A DNA stretch of 64,000 nucleotides from Chamaelirium japonicum. Lineage: Eukaryota > Streptophyta > Magnoliopsida > Liliales > Melanthiaceae. The position numbers were made by a program, and so were the translations under genes. The stretch spans positions 114,089,532 to 114,153,531 of the forward strand of contig OX393550.1 of assembly GCA_947650365.1 (NCBI GenBank), in the 5' to 3' direction. Under the pieces are notes generated by a model, which did no database searches, had not been told where the DNA came from, and saw only the letters and a list, made by a program, of their open reading frames with translations. Shown here piece after piece: positions 46,301 through 57,060 of the stretch. The number at the start of each line of letters is the position of its first letter. Within the stretch, counting starts at the first letter, position 1.

Positions 46301-46718
46301 ACCCTTCCGTCTAACATATAGATCGGAAGCAGTGCTCCCAACAGAAAACATATCAAGTACTCTGAAGACTAGAGCAGTTGAAGAAGGAGTCAACGAAGAA
46401 CTACGAATCAATGATCTAGACTTCTCAGAAGAATTACGAGATCAAGCATCCCTTCGTGTGGCCAAATACCAGCAGAAGATCAAAAGAGTCTACGATGAGA
46501 AAGTCTATAAAAGACAATTCCCAGTGGGCAGCCTAGTTCTCAGAGCAGTTTTTTACAACACTAAAGAACACAGCAGTGGGAAGCTTGCTCCCAACTGGGA
46601 AGGTCCATATATCGTCGAATCAGCAGGAGGCAAAGGTTCTTACAGACTGATCACACCAGAAGGAGATAGATTGCCTCGAGCTTGGAATTCTAGGCACCTC
46701 AAGATGTTCTATCCATGA
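43339..46718 (+). CDS. pol: Pol: RT, RNase H, archaeal-type RNase H, integrase
   Basis: Open from the codon after the gag-pro UAG to 46718, in the same frame as gag-pro; the first internal ATG is 43491 and residue numbers count from it. RT: VCIDFTNLNKACPKDPFPMP, FVTSRGLYCYNVMPFGLKNA and YVDD at 192-195. First RNase H: SHTLLPAETRYSKTEK. Second RNase H: LYTDGASSLIGSGTG, TNNEAEYEALISGL, VYSDSQLI, AENREADALANAA. Integrase: zinc domain ending CEPCQRH, then D798 (GLDFLGPF), D858 (VADNGAQ) and E894 (GQAEASN), spacing DD35E, all present. Ends RHLKMFYP. No stop or shift inside, so probably active if translated. The absence of a good start argues for production by readthrough. Confidence 0.95.
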
Positions 46719-47331
46719 TGTAAATTCTGTGATGAATAAAGATCTCTTTTTAGTGCTCAAATTTGCACGTGTTCAGCTTTTCAATTCAAGATTCTGAAGC
46801 AGATTCAAGTTATCCATATTCAAATTACCAGGTCTTTTAACAAGTTTGGGTGTTAGAGTTGCGACTCAACCCCTTACTAGCAAATGTTAAAAACTGACCA
46901 TATTCAAGTTATCAAGTCTTTTTAACAAGTTTGGGTGTTAGAGTTGCGACTCAACCCCTTACTGGCAAATGTTAAACTGACTTTCAAATTTCAATATTCA
47001 ATTTCAATCAATTTCGATATCGTTTAACATGTTTGGGTACTTGAGTTGCGACTCAACCCCCCACATACAAGTGTTATACGAATTCCAATTCAATATTCAA
47101 GTTTCAAGTTTGGGTAATCGAGTTGCGACTTGACCCCTAACATTCAAAAGATTGTATCTATTCTAATGCTATCCAGAACATGACATTCAAAGATATTCAA
47201 CTCAAGAAATCCAATTTTCAAACACCAAAGAGATATCTTCTATTATCAAAATGTGCCAGGTACAAAAGTGAGCTGCTACATTTTAAGAGTTTACAAGTAT
47301 CAAACAGCGGCAGAAAAGACGACAGAAGATC
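46719..47331 (+). repeat. Tat 3' region, tandem repeats after pol
   Basis: A phrase AACAAGTTTGGGTGTTAGAGTT-GCGACTCAACCCC recurs four times (about 46837, 46925, 47026, 47105), units 80-100 bases, with AT-rich spacers. Non-coding; lies beyond the end of the antisense gene. Confidence 0.8.
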
Positions 47332-50083
47332 TCAAGGCTTGGCCACACTCTGTGCACGCGACTTCTCCCCCTCAGATCCAGCACGAGCTTTGCTCGCCAC
47401 TGATGCCTTAGAGGATCGGACACTGGCAACATGGACCCTGAGTGCTTCTGCTGCCTTCTCAGCTGTTTCCCTGTAGCTCTGACACTCACTCCGCATATGT
47501 TCCAGCTCCTTCTTATGAGTCTCTGCTGAAGCAGCAAGTTGAGCCTCCAGCTCCTTTATTCGAGCCGCACGATCGAAGCCCAAGTTCTCGATCCTGAAGA
47601 ATCGCTTCTTCAAATCTTCAAGCTCGTGACCCCGGGCCTCGTATCCATTCTGCCAGCCCTTGCTCTCCAACTTTTCCTTGCGAAGGGCCTCGGTCTTGGC
47701 CTTCAATGCCTCCTTCTTTGAGGATAGAGCCTCCCTCAGCTTATCCCTCTCCTCGCTTACGACCTCCAGTGCGGCAGCTAAGCGGGAGACTTCAGCTGAA
47801 GCTTCTTTTGCTCCCGCCTTCATGGAGAGCTTGGTCGCGACATTCAAAACTGCTGAATTCTGCAAAAAGAACAAAAGAGTTAGAATTATTCTGAAGATGC
47901 AATTCAAATGATCGGTCGAGCAGATGCACTTACCACCAGTTCGAGCCTGTCGAAAGCTTCATCCAGAGTAGCTCCTGGAAGATTACAGAGTTTCCGGATC
48001 ACAGATGTGGGGTGGTTGATGTCAACATCACCCAAACTCTTCATCTTCGGGGTCGAGCCAACAGGCGCACCTACAATCAACACGAGAGGTCAAAGTGTTA
48101 GACTATTTCCAATCTTCAGAGGCAAGACAATCGAGGCCAGTTATCACAATTACCTGAGGCTTCAACCCTTGGCTCCTTACCCTTTCGGCGATCGGAACCC
48201 CCCTGAGGGGTCGATTTCTCCTGAATAGGGGCCGGCATTGGCTGAGGTTGAGTAGCTCCATCGCCCATGCGACTTTCCCTCTCCAAATGGATAGGGGAGG
48301 GAGCATCCCGGGGAGGTGAAACTCTTTCTTCTTCCTGTGGTCCGCCTGGCTGGACGAGTCCCGCCACCATGGCAGCCACCTCCTCAGCCAGAGACCGAGA
48401 GGGGGGTGGGGGTTGCTCAACCTCTATACCCCCGCTCGTTGTCACTCCTTCGAGACGGGGTACTTCAGGTGGAATTTGATCGAGGGGTGTGGGGTTGCTT
48501 CCAACCCCACCACTCCTCGACAATTTTATTTTGAAGCGCAGCGGCTTCTTCAATTCATCGAACTTGTAGGTGGGAACCGCCTTTGGGCCATCACCTTCTG
48601 TGTCGAGAACTTCTTCCATTTGACGGGCTTTAACCTCGTCAATGGGAATAGGAATTGTGTCTTCCCCTGTTGCACCACTAATGGGGGTGGGAGGAATTTC
48701 TTCCTCACCACCCCCGTTCTCACCATCTCCACCAGAGGGGGTGGAAGACAGATCATTCTCGCCGTCCCCATCCTCGTCTTCGTCATTACCACTGTTGTCG
48801 TGGCTGACATTCTCAGTTTCTTCGTCTTCCTCGACGCTCCCCTTCTTTTCTTCTTCTTCTTCATTTTTCTTCCCTTGGTCTTCATCTTCCTTTTGCTTGA
48901 TGAGGGTTTTTCGTTTTTTCTTCACTGGGCCTCTTTGGATCACCAGTTTCTCCTCCACGGTAGGCAATCGGCGCCTTGCAGTATAGATTTTCTTCTCGGC
49001 CCGAATCTTCCGGATAATCTTACCCGAATGAGGGTCTTCCTCATAGTCAGAATATAGGACTTCATTGTCCTCGTATCTATCCTTTGATCGGTGGAGAAGA
49101 TTGGCCTTGCCATATCTCACTGGGCAGTTGGAGAACTGTTTCCACGACCTGGTTCCACAGGTCAACTCAAGAAATAAGTTGTCAATAGCTCCAGCCCTCT
49201 CGGAGGTCCAGGCAAAGATGCCTCCCTCGCAGTACATCTTCACTGCTTCGTGCACTTCGCCTCGGGGGGTATCAGGCACTGAGATGGGTGTCCATGCGCC
49301 GGTAACATAGATGGGCCAATCAGTGTATAATTTGTCCGAAGGGACTGTATCAGTTAGTGGGCGCAGCGGAGATACACCGGTCAAGCTGTAGAACGGACTA
49401 TCCTTCCTCCAAGACCATCGATAGTGGAAGAAAAAATATCCCAACTCGATCCGAGCATCTTCACCTTCTGGGATGCTGGAGTAGCACGCCTTCAAGTCCT
49501 CCTGGAAATCTGACTCTACGCGGCAGAATGCTTAGATAATTCTCCAAGCGTTCCCAGTGACCTGCCCCGGGCAAAGGCCAAAAGTGTTCAATAACCTTGC
49601 CGCAAAGGGTGGCAAAGGTAGACGCAGACCGCAGTTGAGTTGGCCGATGGTCACAATGGTTCCCATGACCTTCTCATTACTAGCAAAGCTGGTGAAGACG
49701 GTCTTCTTGTCGATGCCGAATGCAGTCTGAATGCTGGGGAGCGAAGGTTGCACCCTCCCTTCGGTGAAGAAAGAGAGCAATGTCTGCCACTTCTTCCTCT
49801 TTGAATCTGTGAACTCGCCACCAGTATTGTACACGTACTCAGTTTCCTCTGACAGAGACATGAGCGGGCCCAGAGCAAACTTTACTTTAGGGATATGCTC
49901 TGGCCTCGATGGCGCTGAAGCAAACCCAACCCCTTGGTGCCTTTTGCCCAGCTGTCCAAGTTCGGCAAGTGCGGCCTTGCCCTTGCCTCGACCCTTCGGA
50001 GGGGATGGAACCTCAACAATCTCCTTCCCTTTCCTCTTCGAAGGGACCCCGCCTGACTTCTTCGAACTTCCCGAAGACGCCAT
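47332..50083 (-). CDS. Antisense three-exon gene inside the Tat element
   Basis: Minus strand. Exon 1 is 50083-48154 (start MASSGSSKKSGG), exon 2 48070-47934, exon 3 47859-47332 (ends AQSVAKP). Introns of 83 and 74 bases have GT/AG borders (GTAATTG...TTGTAG and GTAAGTGC...TTTGCAG), and splicing keeps one frame. About 860 codons with one in-frame TAA at codon 184 (49534-49532). The N-terminal third has VKFALGPLMSL, RLPLPPFAARLLNTFGLCPG, GNAWRII, then GYFFFHYRWSW, resembling the 'putative gypsy-type transposon' domain (Transposase_28 as I recall it). The middle is acidic and low-complexity, exon 3 is a coiled coil (EVVSEERDKLREALSSKKEA). Function unknown; antisense extra ORFs are known in Tat elements. 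Confidence 0.8.
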
Positions 50084-50520
50084 TTGATCGATCGAGCAAA
50101 AGCAGAAATCGGGAGCAAAAGAGTCTGGACTTCGAAAAATTTTGGAAGCGTGAGGCAAAAATGACAGCCAGTGGAACTCATATACCCAGGGTAAAACAGG
50201 TACGCAAATCGAGAAGACACGTGTCTTCACTGTATCAAATCGCGTGTTTTTGCAGGAACACGTAGCATCCATCCATAGCAAGCGCAAAATCAGGCGAACC
50301 GTCGGACCAGACGAAACGTCGGACCACCGGTCCACGTGAACCAAACGGTCCAAGCGAGCCACCGGTCTGAGTAAACCGGACCGCCGGTCAAAAGCCTCAT
50401 TCAAACCAACCAAAGACTCAAAACAGGAAAGATCAAACTCCATCAATGATCAAAACTCTGCCAGAAGATCGAAGAACGGAACAGTTACGAAACCCTCTCT
50501 AAGGGCAGGTTCAAAACTTT
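50084..50520. other. Leader of the antisense gene
   Basis: The frame upstream of the chosen ATG stays open for 121 more codons but its text is not protein-like, and it contains CCGGTC/GGTCCGACGGTTC repeats (50290-50400). I treat it as untranslated leader. MASSGSS with the following lysine-rich stretch looks like a real N-terminus. Confidence 0.5.
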
Positions 50521-51035
50521 CAACTAATCTGTCAAATTTCTACTGGATCTGGCAAAAAACCAAGGTTTTTTGCCGATCACTTGAACCTTGACCGGATAAT
50601 TTTTTACCGATCGGACAAACTTGTCCGATCGGCAAAAATCATTCGATCGGTCAAATTTGTACTGGACCTGGCAAAAAACCAAGGTTTTTTGCCGATCACT
50701 CGAACCTTGATCGGATAATTTTTTTCGATCGGACAAACTTGTTCGATCGGCAAAAATCATTCGATCGGTCAAATTTCCTATTGGATCGGTCAAAAAACCA
50801 TGTTTTTTGACCGATCACCCTATTCTTGACCGGTTGAATTTTGACCGATCGGTCAAAATTTGACCGATCGGTCAAATATGACCGATCGGTCAAATTTCAA
50901 CCGATCGGTCAAATTTCCTACTGGATCGGTCAAAAAACCATGTTTTTTGACCGATCACCCGATTCTTGACCGGTTGAATTTTGACCGATCGGTCAAAATT
51001 GACCGTTCAATCAAAATTGACCGGTCAGTCCTTTT
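50521..51035. repeat. Palindromic tandem array (GACCGATCGGTC)
   Basis: Four units of about 120-160 bases with AAAAAACCA-GGTTTTTT and CGATCGGTCAAATTT. The 12-base palindrome GACCGATCGGTC occurs repeatedly at 50843-50900 and near 50981. It lies between the antisense gene start and the purine tract of the sense element. A diverged array with the same vocabulary is at 62400-63880. Confidence 0.9.
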
Positions 51036-51135
51036 TTGTGCTAACACTCGACAAGCTTCTTCGTGCCTTTTGCGACAGGGGGTTGCTATTTTTTGCACCA
51101 AATCCAAGCCAGCCAGAACGAACTCTAGCTAACTT

Positions 51136-51147
51136 GGAGGGGGTAAC
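51136..51147 (+). promoter_or_regulatory. Tat polypurine tract
   Basis: GGAGGGGGTAAC directly before the 3' LTR, the plus-strand DNA primer. AACTTGGAGGGGGTAA is shared with the minus-strand element at 62250-62265. Confidence 0.9.
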
Positions 51148-51855
51148 TGTGGGTGCAAATTTTGGCAGAAGTTTACCAACTACCGTAGGACCCATCGGCC
51201 CTGCCTGGTGGGCCCATGAAGACTACCACGGGACCCACCGGCCCTGCCTGGTGGGCCCATGAAGACTACCACGGGACCCACCGACCCTGCCTGGTGGGCC
51301 CACGAGGACCACCGCGGGACCCACCGGCCCTGCCCGGAAAGTCCACGAGCCTGTGGAATCCCCCAGAATACGATGGCGGGGCCCGCTAGCTTTACCTGGA
51401 GAATCTCCAGATATGACAGCAGAAAACCGCCATTTGCCCCGGAATTCCTCCCCGGGAATCCTATAAATAGCAGAGCCTTCAAATGTAAAAGGATCGAATT
51501 CTCAGTTCTAAAACCAGAGCTCTGGGATTTCTAACTTCCCATCTTCCACCTCTCTTTGATCTTCTTTTTCTCTCGAAGAGATCAGTGTTTACAGTGATAC
51601 TCGGCCTGTCGAGATCACTCCAGTATAAGTGTTAGTGAATTCGGGTTGCTCCCTATAGCACGGAGACGTAGGCTTCGGCTGAACTCCGAGATCAATCTCT
51701 TGTGTCAAACTCTCTCTGATTGCATATCTCTATTCACATATCAAAAGGCTTCAACTGCAATCAACAGATCGACCAACGATCTTCGACGTCAACTTCAACT
51801 CCAATTGACTGGTGCTGCGAGAGTCTTCGGGTCGGCACGAAGATTTTCCCCCACA
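51148..51855 (+). repeat. Tat element 3' LTR
   Basis: 708 bp, same boundaries and length as the 5' copy. Differences by eye are nine single-base changes and no indel. Confidence 0.97.
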
Positions 51856-53659
51856 GTAGCACGCCGAGGCCACCAACCTCCGATCTGCCGTCAGTCTTTG
51901 CCGCCCTACGCCCGCCACCGGAGCCCGATCCCTCACGCCAGCCTCCGATCATCTCTCTATCGGCTCCGATCTTCTCTCCCGACTGGACTTCTCTCTCTCC
52001 GATCCCCCCCTCCTTTCTCTCCTTCGTTCTCTCTCTCGTTCCTTATATCTCTCTCTTTCCTTTTCCGGTTTGATCACAGCCATCCATACATCCAGCCACT
52101 TTGACCTCATCCGAAACATCTCTCTTCTTTCCTTTCTCTCTCTCTTTAGCTGATCACAGCCGTCCCTTGCCGTCTGAGCGGATCCGGTCCTCCGACTATG
52201 GCCCTATGTCTCCCGTGTCCAGCTCTGTGTCTCTCCATTCCCTCTTTTATTTCGTTCTCTCTCTATATAAGGGATCCCAGCCATCCGATTTGCATCGGAT
52301 GGCTGTGCTTTTTTATTTGCTGCACTTATGCGCCTGACCCTTGCGCCCTGCACTCTGACCCGTTGCGCTCTGTCTGCGCCCTGCACTCTATCAACCCACT
52401 GCGCCTGGTCTTTGTCGGTTCACCGCGCCGGCCTACTCCCTGCGCCCGGGTCATCGTCGGCCCTCGCCGACTGCACCCTCGTCGGATCCGGTCCGACCGA
52501 CCTCCTCCATCACCGGATCCTCTGCTTGCCGGACCACCCTGCACTTTACTGGCCTGCCCCTCTGCACCTGCGCTTAGCCTGTCCGCATGCCCTTGCACTT
52601 TGTTGGTTCGCCTATGCCTACCCTTGCGCTTCCTTGGTACTTTTGTGCTCTGCGACCTATCGGTCCGCCTTGCACCCTTGGATCCTCTCTCTCTCCGGTC
52701 ACATTTGTGCTGACCCTTGGATTCTCTCTCTTTCTCCGGTCAAACTTGTCTTGTGCCGGATTTTGGATCCTCTCTCGTTCTGGTCATACTTGTCTTATGC
52801 CGGCTTTTGGATCCTCTCTCGTTCCGATCACACTTGTCTTGTACCGGCTTTTGGATCCTCTTTAGTTTCGGTCACACTTGTCTTATGCCGGCTTTTGGAT
52901 CCTCTCTTGTTTCGGTCACACTTGTCTTGTGCTGGCTTTTGGATCCTCTCTAGTTCCGGTCACACTTGTCTTGTGCCGGCTTTTGGATCCTCTCTAGTTC
53001 CGGTCACACTTATCTTGTACCGACATTTGGATCCTCTTTCATTCTGGTCACACTTGTCTTGTGCTGGCTTTTGGATCCTCTCTAGTTCCTGTCACACTTA
53101 TCTTGTGCTAGTTTTGGATCCTCTCTCGTTCCGGTCACACTTGTCTTGTGCCAGCTTTTGGATCCTCTCTTGTTCCGGTCATTCTTGCGCCGACTTTCGG
53201 ATCCTCTTCCTTTCCTTGGTCATGTGACCCTATCAGAGCTACAACTCTTCATTCTCTCCTTCTTCTTTATCTGTGATGATTGAGATCTTCTAAGAGGTGT
53301 CAAGTACTTGCTTCAGTCGGGTGCTTGCCTCCTATGAGGTCTCACGCATTCACACATTTTCTTAACTGATATCTCTCCTTTCGGTCTCTTTTATTGCCGG
53401 CTTCCATCACCGTCATCTTCGTCCGCTCCGATCCTTAGTGATCATTGCCAATTCTCCTGGTTGACCTGCTTACAGGTTGGCCGGGTTCCAAGCAGGCCAA
53501 CCGGGTTTCCAGGATGACTTGCTTGCAAGTCGCCCTGGCACTATCTTTACTTTACAACATAAAATAATGGGTTATTTGATGTAATTTTTTTTTCCTTACT
53601 CCTTTCTTTTATTAAGCAAACTGATGTCGGTTTATACCTTACATCAGTTTGACGGGGGG
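51856..53659 (+). other. Interior of the TATTAG element, right part
   Basis: Continues the C-rich text of 39088-39963. 52320-52670 repeats TGCGCC(C/T)TGCACTCT-like words. 52677-53215 is a 44-base minisatellite. 53220-53600 has GTGATGATTGAGATCTTCTA and GACTTGCTTGCAAGTCGCCC, shared with 34700-34980 and 56640-56700. The hairpin 53618-53650 and the purine tract 53651-53659 close it. A 299-codon frame through the minisatellite is not a gene. Confidence 0.75.
52677..53215. repeat. 44-bp minisatellite, about 12 units
   Basis: Unit GCCGGCTTTTGGATCCTCTC then TNGTTCCGGTCACACTTGTC then TTGT, with starts at 52801, 52845 and 52889 giving a 44-base period. Two units are present in the copy at 34600-34660. 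In the copy at 56110-56464 the same unit is expanded by CT runs. Confidence 0.9.
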
Positions 53660-53836
53660 TATTAGATGTAGTGTGTTAGTATTCTATCAGTCCCACCTCG
53701 GTTATGGTAATATAATGGTGTGCGTTCTCTCTCTATATAATGAGAGGTAGTCTTATGTAATGTTAATGAGATTAATGAGATAATACAAGGAGTTTTTCTC
53801 CCCAAACCTATTCTCTCTCCCTCTCTCTTCGTAACA
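53660..53836 (+). repeat. TATTAG-family 3' LTR
   Basis: 177 bp, TATTAGATGTAG to GTAACA, directly after GACGGGGGG. Confidence 0.85.
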
Positions 53837-53917
53837 CGGTTGCTTGATCACTCTCTACCACACGTGCTCCGCTTGGAAGAAGCTAGCATTTTCACACATG
53901 CTCCGCATGAGGGGGAG

Positions 53918-54025
53918 TGTTGATTGATAGTTTCACATCGACGAGGGAGGCATCCATCACCCGCATCATATACGTGACCTCCTCTTATGTACTGTCCAGG
54001 GTTTGGGATGTGAGGGTATATAAGA
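53918..54025 (+). repeat. TRIM 3' LTR
   Basis: TGTTGATTGATAG to GGGTATATAAGA, after ATGAGGGGGAG. Partner of 38762-38871. Confidence 0.78.
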
Positions 54026-54256
54026 GTGATGATAAGGATGGTGAGGGTATGCTGGAGTGGTTGTAGCCGACCGGGTTGATGGCCGGAAAGTGTATAGGAT
54101 GTGTGGGGAGGAGGATGAGAAGGTGGTCGTATGGAGATGATGAGGTGAGGGGGAAACGAAGGAAGAGAATTAAGGGGAGGGGTGGGCCGTGCTGGGTATT
54201 GGCAAGAGAGAGAGAACCAAGTGGAAGGAAATAGGCGGTGAGTACAGGTTAGAGAG

Positions 54257-56231
54257 TATTAGATGTAGTGTGTTATGATTCTATTAGTCCCACCTCGGTT
54301 GTGGTAATGTAATGGTGTGCGTTCTCTCTCTATATAAAGAGGGGTAGTCTTACGTAATGACAACGAGATTGATGAGATAATACAAGGAGTTTTTCTCCCC
54401 AAACCAATTCTCTCTCCCTCTCTCTTCGTAACATGGTATTAGAGCCAACCCTCTTAGCCTAGGGTTTCGACGCTCTCCTCTCCGGCCTCGGCCTCCTCGT
54501 TCGTCGTCGACGACATCGAGGAGGCCGAGAACAGTAAAATTTATTTTTTTCCGTCTCTCCCCTGTGCAAACCCGTGCCCAATCTCGGCGCATCGCCTGAG
54601 CCCTACACCTGAGTCCTGTCTCCATTGGCACAGCAGCATGGGGGGCCAGATCTGGCGCCCCCGCCATCCCCTCACCGCGTCGGGCTCCTCCTTGCGCCCC
54701 AGTCACCGTGGCGTCCTTACCGCTGCCACTCATCGTTGCTGAGGCCCCGATCTGCACTGCCCGGCCGTCGGCCCTCGCCGACTGCACCCTCGCCGAATTC
54801 GGCCCAACCAACCTCCTCCCTCACCGGATCCTCTACTCACCGAACGGTCTACCTTGCTGCACGCCTAGCCTCCTCTGTCGCCGATCGCCTGACATCTGCA
54901 CATATCTGTGCCTGTTGCCGCCGGCCTCAAGCTCACACCCGCCGGTGCCCGCCTTCCCCTGTGGTTCAGATCTCAGATCTGGTCCTCTGCGCGAGGATCT
55001 CCCCGGTCAATAGCTGCTTAGATTCGATGCGGGTTGGACTCGATCCCGGCCCTGCGTCACGCCCGATCCCGGCCATGTGCCATGCCTACTGGCCCATCGT
55101 TCCCTGTGCCCGCCTGGCCCTGCACCTCAGTTGTGCCCGTCGGTCCGGCTGTTGCTCTGCGCTGCGCCCGATACCGGCCTTGCGCCGCGCCCGTGCCCTC
55201 CTCCGCTGCATAACGAGGCCACCTGCCTCCGATCCACGCCGGTCACCTGCTCCCTGTGTCAGCCACATTCCATTGCGCCGACCATGTCTCCAACCCGCCT
55301 CGCGCCGGCCATCCCCTATATGATCCACAGCCTCCCCTGCGCGATCGTCTCTCCCTTTCTCTCTCTCTTTAGCTGATCGCAGCCGTCCTTACCTAACCCC
55401 CTGTATGTATACTCTCTCTCATTAGCTTATCACAGCCATCCGATTTGCATCGGATGGCTGTGCTTTACGGTTTGTTGCACCAATCGGTTGTGGCCCCACC
55501 TTCCATCTGGTCGGCCTTTCATCCGTCGGTTCACTCTCTTCTCGCGCCACCCGGATCCTACGCTCGCTGCAACTAGCTACTCGAGTCCTGGCCCTTCCGT
55601 ACCTAGCCGGCACTTCGCAACCGCCTCTATGCCTGAGCCTTGCGCCCTACGCTTTGACCCTTTGCGCTCTCCCTGCGCCTTGCACTCCATCGGCCTACTG
55701 CGCCTTGCGCTTTGTCAGTATGCCTGCCCTAGTGCCCCGCGCCCTTGTGTTCTACCGGTCCACCTGCGCCTGCACTCGTACCTGCACCATGTGCTTAACC
55801 GGTCTGCTTGTGCCTTACTCCTTGTCGGCTTGCCTGTGCCCTGCACACTGTCGGCCTACCTGCACTTTGCGCTCTACTGGCCAACCTACGCCCTTGCGCT
55901 CTACAGGTCCGTCTGATCTTTTTCTCTTGCCGATCGAGATCTTTTCCCTCTGGTGTCTCTCTCCTTAGCTAGTTGGCTTTATCCTCTTTCTCTTTGGTCG
56001 TGTGACCCTTAGATCTCCTTCTCTAGCCACAGTTCTGCCGGCTTTCAGATCTTTTTTTTCTCTCTCTCCTTAGCTGGTTGGCCTTATCCTCTTTCTCTTT
56101 GGTCGTGTGACCCTTGGATCTCCTCTCTCCGATCATAGTTCTGCCGACTTTCAGATCCTCTTTATCCCCTTCCTTGGTCATGAGACCGTTGGATCCTCTC
56201 TCATTCCAGTCACTCTTGTGCCGGCTTTCGG

Positions 56232-56280
<49 letters not shown>

Positions 56281-56304
56281 GGTCACTCTTATGCCGGCTT
56301 TCGG

Positions 56305-56342
<38 letters not shown>

Positions 56343-56406
56343 GTCACATTTATGCCGGCCTTCGGATCCTCTTTCGTTCCGGTCACTCTTGTGCCGGCTT
56401 TCGGAT

Positions 56407-56468
<62 letters not shown>

Positions 56469-56993
56469 GCTTGCCTCCTATGATGTCTCATGCATCCACA
56501 TATTTTCTTAGCCGATCTCTCTCCTTTCAGCCTCCTTTATTGCCGGTTTCCATCACCGTCGGCTTCCTCCGCTCTGATCCTTAGTGATCATTGCCAATTC
56601 CTCCGGTTGGCCTGCTTACAGATTGGCCGGATTCTCCAGATTGTCCTGCTTACAGGTCAATCGGGTTTCCAGGACAACTTGCTTGCAGGTCGCCCTGACA
56701 CTATCTTTCCTTTACAGCATAAAAATGAGTTATTTTATGTAATTTTTTTTTCTTTCTCCTTTCTTTTATTAAGCAAACTGATGTCGGTTTATACCTTACA
56801 TCAGTTTGACAGGAGGTATTAGATGTAGTGTGTTAGTATTCTATTAGTCCCACCTCGGTTGTGGTAACGTAATGGTGTGTGTTCTCTCTCTATATAAAGA
56901 GAGGTAGGCTTATGTAATGACAACGAGATTGATGAGATAATACAAGGAGTTTTTCTGCCCAAACCAATTCTCACTCCCTCTCTCTTCGTAATA
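54257..56993 (+). mobile_element. TATTAG-family LTR element, second complete copy
   Basis: LTRs 54257-54433 and 56817-56993, each 177 bp; primer site TGGTATTAGAGCC (one change from the iMet type) and purine tract GACAGGAGG. GAGAG flanks both sides, but the surroundings are GA-rich, so this duplication is weaker evidence. The interior of about 2.4 kb parallels that of 38910-53836 without the Tat insertion (shared GGTTTCGACGCTCTCC, GGCCTCGGCCTCC, TTGCATCGGATGGCTGTGCTTT). No gag, RT or integrase is readable; the frames of 100-230 codons are C-rich artefacts. Confidence 0.85.
56237..56464. repeat. CT microsatellites grown inside GGATCCTCT units
   Basis: Three CT tracts (about 56237-56275, 56311-56340, 56411-56464), each beginning in the GGATCCTCTCT or GGATCCCCTCT phrase of the 44-base unit. 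Confidence 0.9.
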
Positions 56994-57003
56994 GAGAGAG
57001 AAC

Positions 57004-57007
<4 letters not shown>

Positions 57008-57058
<51 letters not shown>
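57008..57058. repeat. (GA)n microsatellite
   Basis: About 50 bases of AG, next to a second copy of GGAAATAGGCGGTGAGTACA (57069-57088), the first being at 54225-54244 on the other side of the TATTAG element. Confidence 0.93.

Positions 57059-57060
<2 letters not shown>

Larger units (their letters stand above)
39964..51855 (+). mobile_element. Complete Tat-type Ty3/gypsy retrotransposon
   Basis: 11.9 kb. Two 708-bp LTRs (39964-40671, 51148-51855), both TGTGGGTGC to CCCCCACA, with nine differences by eye (about 98.7% identity). Perfect target duplication GTAGC at 39959-39963 and 51856-51860. A primer site starting TGGCGCCGTC follows the 5' LTR and the purine tract GGAGGGGGTAAC precedes the 3' LTR. 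Coding order is gag, protease, RT, RNase H, second RNase H, integrase, which places it in gypsy, and the second RNase H in the Tat lineage. A 4.4-kb 3' region carries an antisense gene and tandem repeats. The youngest large insertion of the nest. Confidence 0.97.
38910..53836 (+). mobile_element. TATTAG-family non-autonomous LTR element, middle shell
   Basis: LTRs 38910-39087 (178 bp) and 53660-53836 (177 bp), both TATTAGATGTAG to CTTCGTAACA. The primer site TGGTATCAGAGC starts at 39088, and the purine tract GACGGGGGG lies directly before 53660. Target duplication CTGTT/CGGTT (four of five). The own interior (39088-39963 plus 51856-53659, about 2.7 kb) is C-rich with no recognisable gag or pol. 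Split at 39963/51856 by the Tat element. Confidence 0.85.
38762..54025 (+). mobile_element. TRIM-type LTR element, outermost shell of the nest
   Basis: LTRs of 110 bp (38762-38871, TGTTGATGG to TCTAACA) and 108 bp (53918-54025). A primer site TAGTATCAGAGT follows the first, a purine tract ATGAGGGGGAG precedes the second. Without the later insertions the interior is only about 120 bases, hence a terminal-repeat retrotransposon in miniature. Target duplication GCGAT/GTGAT, one mismatch. It encodes nothing. Confidence 0.8.

Noticed and set aside
50843..50900. Restriction-site or operator array
   Set aside because: The GACCGATCGGTC palindromes belong to a tandem array inside a retrotransposon; no bacterial context.
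52198..53227. 171- and 299-codon frames rich in C, L, W and S
   Set aside because: They run through a 44-base minisatellite and C-rich interior of a non-autonomous LTR element; no domain and no conservation between copies.
54350..55376. Frames of 80-232 codons on both strands, rich in R, P and A
   Set aside because: GC-rich non-coding interior of the TATTAG element; parallel frames in sister copies are not conserved.
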